From Hirundichthys speculiger (taxonomy: Eukaryota > Chordata > Actinopteri > Beloniformes > Exocoetidae): a stretch of DNA of 64,000 nt. The notes below the pieces were generated by a model. It was not told where the DNA came from, searched no databases, and saw only the letters and a program-made list of their open reading frames with translations. The stretch is taken from positions 1 to 64,000 of the forward strand of contig JAGFBZ010000899.1 in the NCBI GenBank assembly GCA_018398805.1, in the 5' to 3' direction. Of this stretch, positions 60,601-64,000 are shown in pieces; position 1 is the stretch's first letter, and each line of letters starts with the position of its first letter. Made by a program: the position numbers and the translations under genes.

Positions 60601-60656
60601 GCCCAGTCCCAGGCCTTTTCTTTTTAGAGGCTTCTAATCCTGGTGGGTCCACAGCC

Positions 60657-61080
60657 TGACGTCACAGGACCCTCCTCCCTACACCTCCGTCTGCTGATGT
60701 GCTGTACCCACACTCTCATTTCCTCCACAGCTCACGAACACCAATCACAGCCCCGGCTCCTCTGGTTTCTGACGTCTGAGCCTCTGATTAAAACAGACTG
60801 TCTCATCTGACGCCTCATCTGGCCAGCTGAGGGGGTTAAACTTTGGACCAGCCAAGCTCTCCTCCCCTCCTTCACTTTCCCCTGCTCACCCTGCTTTATG
60901 TCCCTGCCTGGGCTGCATCATGTGACCAGGAAGCGTGGCTCCCCTCCATTTCCCCTCCTGACAGAAAGGAAATATTCTAACAGAGGGGGCTGGCGCTGGG
61001 CTCTGTTACGTCGCTGGTTAAAAATAACTGGCATATTTAAGGCTGCTGAGGAATCCCAGGGCAGGCAAAGGCTGGACAGC
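60657..61080 (+). promoter_or_regulatory. Candidate RNA polymerase II promoter
   Basis: This GC-richer stretch contains, in order on the plus strand, a perfect CRE palindrome TGACGTCA (60657-60664), CCAAT (60741-60745), an E-box CAGCTG (60824-60829), a MEF2-type site TTAAAAATAA (61018-61027) and a TATA-like TATTTAA (61034-61040). A start site would fall about 30 bp on, near 61065-61075, and the following DNA is pyrimidine-rich (CTCTCTCTCTCCTCCCGC near 61096-61115), as in many leaders. E-box plus MEF2 next to a TATA-like element is a combination known from striated-muscle promoters. The motifs are seen; that they work together is inference. The candidate coding exon at 63592-63791 lies 2.5 kb downstream on the same strand. 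Confidence 0.4.
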
Positions 61081-63591
61081 TTGCCGCCCGGCAGGAGCTC
61101 TCTCTCTCCTCCCGCTCAGTCTTCTACACGCTAACTTTCTCCCTCTTTCTGCTTCTTCCTCCAAACCCACTCAGCTTTACACGAAACCTGCAGCATAACC
61201 ACAACCAACACTTAACGTCTCAAACACATTTTTCTCTCTTATTGGAAGTCCACTGCTGAACTACATGAGATAAAAGCTCTGCTGCAACTTTGTGCCGCTA
61301 CATGAGCTTTAGCTTGTATCGCCCAAACACAAAGCCCCATTGACTCAGACCTCATCCAGATGCTCACCATCACACAGCTGGACTGCCAACCAACCCATCT
61401 GTTAGCATAGCAGGGAAGCAAACACAGAGCTATTTTGTTCGAAAAATGATCTAATTTCTGCCGCTCTGTTGATCTTTACGCAAGGCTCTGCGCTGCGTGT
61501 CTGTGTTACAGTAACAGGTGTTTCACTCTCTGTGACCCATTGAACTGAAGACTTTAAGATCATTAGATAGGATGTGTCGCAGCAGATCAACAATCGTAAT
61601 AACGGTAACACAGACACATACACTAAATCCATGTTATTTGTAATTTGTGATGTAAATCAGATGGAGGGTTTGAGGGAAAAGTATAGTATTTAAAGCAACA
61701 CCACTGAGTTTGTTCATGCTTAAATACTACTTTCAATGAGCGTCTTTTAGCACTCGCAATAGGTAAAGTAACTTTGCCAACTGTGTATAACTTTATGGTA
61801 CTATATCACACATCAGCAACAGTGAAGCCGGCTCAGAAAGAAAGCAAAAGTTTCTTTGTGTTACTTTAACATTGTGAGAGTTGGCAGGGTGATGCAAATC
61901 AGTACGACTGAATGGTCTTCAGTTGGCGTACGTAGTTGACTGAGTTGATCACGGTTATTGACGAAGGTGGAGTGGGGGTGGTTGCAGTAGCCACATTTGC
62001 CTGCCTACCTTTTGAAGTAGTCAAACAGAAGCTCTGGTACGACTAATCATTGCCTTCATTTCTAACCACCAATTTTAACTGGCTCAAAACCTATTGTTCC
62101 GATATTCTGTGAGTGAGTTACAAGTCACCAAAAACTGCCGTGTCGTTGGAGCTCGCAGTGAATGATATGTCCATACTATGAACAGACCAGCGGAGACACT
62201 AGTGGGCCTCAAGAGTGTATACACAGCACAGCAAAAAGAACTAGCTGTTTTTAAGCACCTGCTTTTTGCTTCCTTTTTTTTTTTAACTTTTCGTCCAAGC
62301 TGAATGTTTTCATGACTCAGTTCTCCTTATTCACTGGCACAAGCCGAGTTAATTATCCAACAGCAGCAATGTTATAAACTGAAGCCACTAATTAAAAAGC
62401 TCTTAAATCAACATACTACATATTATTTTCTTGTTAAATGTGTTTTTAAATATATTCATTTTTCAGTCAAATTTGATTTTTTTTTTTTTTTCTTTTGGTT
62501 GCAGATTGACAGAAAAGCTAGTCTTCAAGATGACCCCCTTGGCTTTTAGAGCAGGTTGTGATAAGTTCTGGGCAAAAACTAAGCCCTAATATTGGACAAG
62601 AAATAAAATGCTTATTTAGAAATCATTTTTCAAACATATCTTTCCGTGTGCGCAGTCATCTGTGGAGTCTTCACGTATGACTGGATCTTTCTGAGACGGG
62701 AACTTATGACTCTTAAGTCAAAACTGTGCTGTGACAAACTGAAGTGGCAAAGGGCATTTTTTCAAGTAGACCTGTAGTCGGCGTCATCCAGCTTGTGCGG
62801 TTCAAATGTAAATAATCAAAAAGCCATTTGAGCCTCAGAGTTCAGAGAGTAAGTTACTACATGCATGTATAATTGTATTAAGGCTAATGCGAGGTGGAAA
62901 GCGGGGAAGTATGAAGAATCAACAAAGCTTGACTCAGCTTTCAAGAATTAAGGAAAGAATGAAAGCTATTTTTTAATTACTGAACAGCATCTGGAAGAGA
63001 GCAGAGAAAACCTCAATATCTGGAGTTATGATCCGCTGATACTCATATTCACTTGGGTGCCTTCCAGAAGGGGGGACTTGAGTGTGGGACAGCAGTGGAA
63101 GCAATAAGGGAAAAGCTAAAACACTTAAGAGGTGTGCAGCCAATTTTTTTTATTATTAACACTATTTTATCACCCCTCATACCTGCGTTACCAGACTACA
63201 GAGTATTTCATTTCATAGTCGCCACGTTTAGTCAGCTGCACTATGACTGTTTCAGTTGAAACTCCCCTCACGGCCAAGAACAACACCTGAGCTCATCCTG
63301 AAAACCGTAACCGTTGCAAAGGTGCCTCTTCACGTGGGCGTCATGACTGCCACGCTTTATTTGTGACGATAAGCCCACAAAACAAGATCCTCAGGACACT
63401 AGTTGACGTTAATGAGAGGAAAATATTACACGCTGAGCTGGTACACATTGCCTCTCCTTGCTGATACAATAACATTACCTCAGTCTCACAACATCCGATT
63501 CTTGTGTCACCACAACCTTTAACATAATATTTGAATTGGACTTGATGCGATTCATGATAACTTATCGCAGGTTGCTCTTTCTCAATCCCAG
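61081..63591. other. Possible leader exon and first intron; nothing else seen
   Basis: If the promoter at 61 kb is real, this holds a non-coding first exon and an intron. Possible donors exist (for example AATAG|GTAAAG near 61759), but none can be chosen. A T run lies at 62475-62490. No coding frame or repeat family is supported. Confidence 0.3.
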
Positions 63592-63791
63592 CGCTGCATT
63601 CAGTCAAAACTTTAAGTGTGAAGTTAACGTATTCAATACAAGCGTTTGGTGCGAGTTACTGAACCGCCATGACTTCATTGTGTCAGGAAAAGAACACAAG
63701 ACGCAGGGGTGTCATCTTCTCTGCTTTTATCTGTTCTCTATCCCTCTGCTGCCTGGTCATTATTGCAATGCAAAGCACCTCAGCTGTCAAA
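63592..63791 (+). CDS. Candidate first coding exon, signal-anchor protein (partial)
   Basis: A strong acceptor, TTGCTCTTTCTCAATCCCAG, ends at 63591. The exon has a 77-nt leader without an upstream ATG. The ATG at 63669 sits in ACCGCCATGA, close to the ideal Kozak context. Forty-one codons follow and stop exactly at a donor, AAA|GTAAGG (63792), so the exon ends in phase 0. The peptide begins MTSLCQEKNTRRRG, then has one hydrophobic span of about 21 residues (residues 14-34, GVIFSAFICSLSLCCLVIIAM), then a polar QSTSAVK. A basic stretch before the span suggests a type II signal anchor with the N-terminus in the cytoplasm; a cleaved signal peptide is also possible. I cannot name the family from 41 residues. 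The remaining exons would lie beyond the window. Confidence 0.5.
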
Positions 63792-64000
63792 GTAAGGCCT
63801 TTGTTTTCAGGATCACTTTCTAAACCATTATCTCTCATCATAAAGAAAATGGGTATGATGACACAGCTTCCATTGTCTTCCAAGCTGCCTTAGGAAGCAG
63901 GTCTTCAAGAACAGGAGGCACAGAGCAACCGTAGTCAGTTTGAAGCCATTACGCCTCACTACACATGTGAAGAAGAACGCTTACCATATATATTCTCTTT
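63792..64000 (+). other. Start of putative intron, runs off the window
   Basis: The sequence after the candidate donor. The frame stays open to 63893, so an unspliced reading gives 74 codons; I prefer the spliced reading because of the donor and the change to a non-coding-like composition. Confidence 0.3.

Noticed and set aside
1..64000. CRISPR arrays, operons, ribosome binding sites, rRNA genes and intact tRNA genes.
   Set aside because: None was seen. The window is eukaryotic, and none of the tRNA-like pieces can form a complete tRNA.

Overview
This 64 kb window reads as non-coding DNA from a teleost fish genome, probably intronic or intergenic. It has no operons, no long open frames and no compact gene order. 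It is AT-rich with many homopolymer runs and microsatellites, and it is full of repeats typical of fish: Tc1-like DNA transposons, hAT-type elements and short non-autonomous derivatives with 8-bp target duplications, L2-like LINE fragments, an RTE-like 3' end and tRNA-derived SINE pieces. I could not name any host gene. The species cannot be fixed by reading alone.

Layout. 0-4.6 kb: a diverged local duplication at the left edge, then a possible minus-strand coding exon (1054-1249). 4.6-7.1 kb: a 5'-truncated L2-like LINE (minus strand) and, next to it, a 365-bp hAT-like element with a perfect 8-bp target duplication. 9.99-10.2 kb: a second short hAT-like element. 13.4-14.7 kb: an old Tc1 relic whose first catalytic Asp is lost. 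16.2-17.5 kb: an L2 reverse-transcriptase relic carrying a small inverted-repeat insertion. 21.06-23.09 kb: a three-level nest. A hAT transposon remnant is split by a second hAT-like element, which is itself split by a 934-bp element with very long inverted repeats; each level has its own target duplication. 24.1 kb: a palindromic element. 26.2-26.9 kb: another L2 piece. 28.4-28.9 kb: two tRNA-like SINE remnants. 35.6-36.3 kb: a dispersed repeat shared with 55.6-56.4 kb, plus a 210-bp hAT-like element. 38.5-38.9 kb: an inverted-repeat element flanked by TTAA. 39.1-39.4 kb: a LINE 3' tail. 43.2-44.2 kb: a short dispersed repeat and an RTE-like 3' end. 47.4-47.9 kb: a second Tc1 relic. 51.1-52.9 kb: a nearly full-length Tc1-like element interrupted by a 175-bp hAT-like element. 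58.85-59.43 kb: a probable non-autonomous DNA element with a small reading frame.

The right end is the part most likely to belong to a host gene. At 60.66-61.08 kb there is a cluster of promoter-like motifs (perfect CRE, CCAAT, E-box, MEF2-type site, TATA-like element). At 63592-63791 there is a well-formed candidate exon on the plus strand: a strong acceptor, a 77-nt leader, an ATG in a strong Kozak context, 41 codons with one hydrophobic segment typical of a signal anchor, and a phase-0 splice donor. My inference is that a plus-strand gene starts near 61 kb and runs off the right edge.

No new biological system was found. The most informative objects are the nested transposons, which give relative ages and empty sites, and the long-inverted-repeat element whose unique core looks promoter-like.
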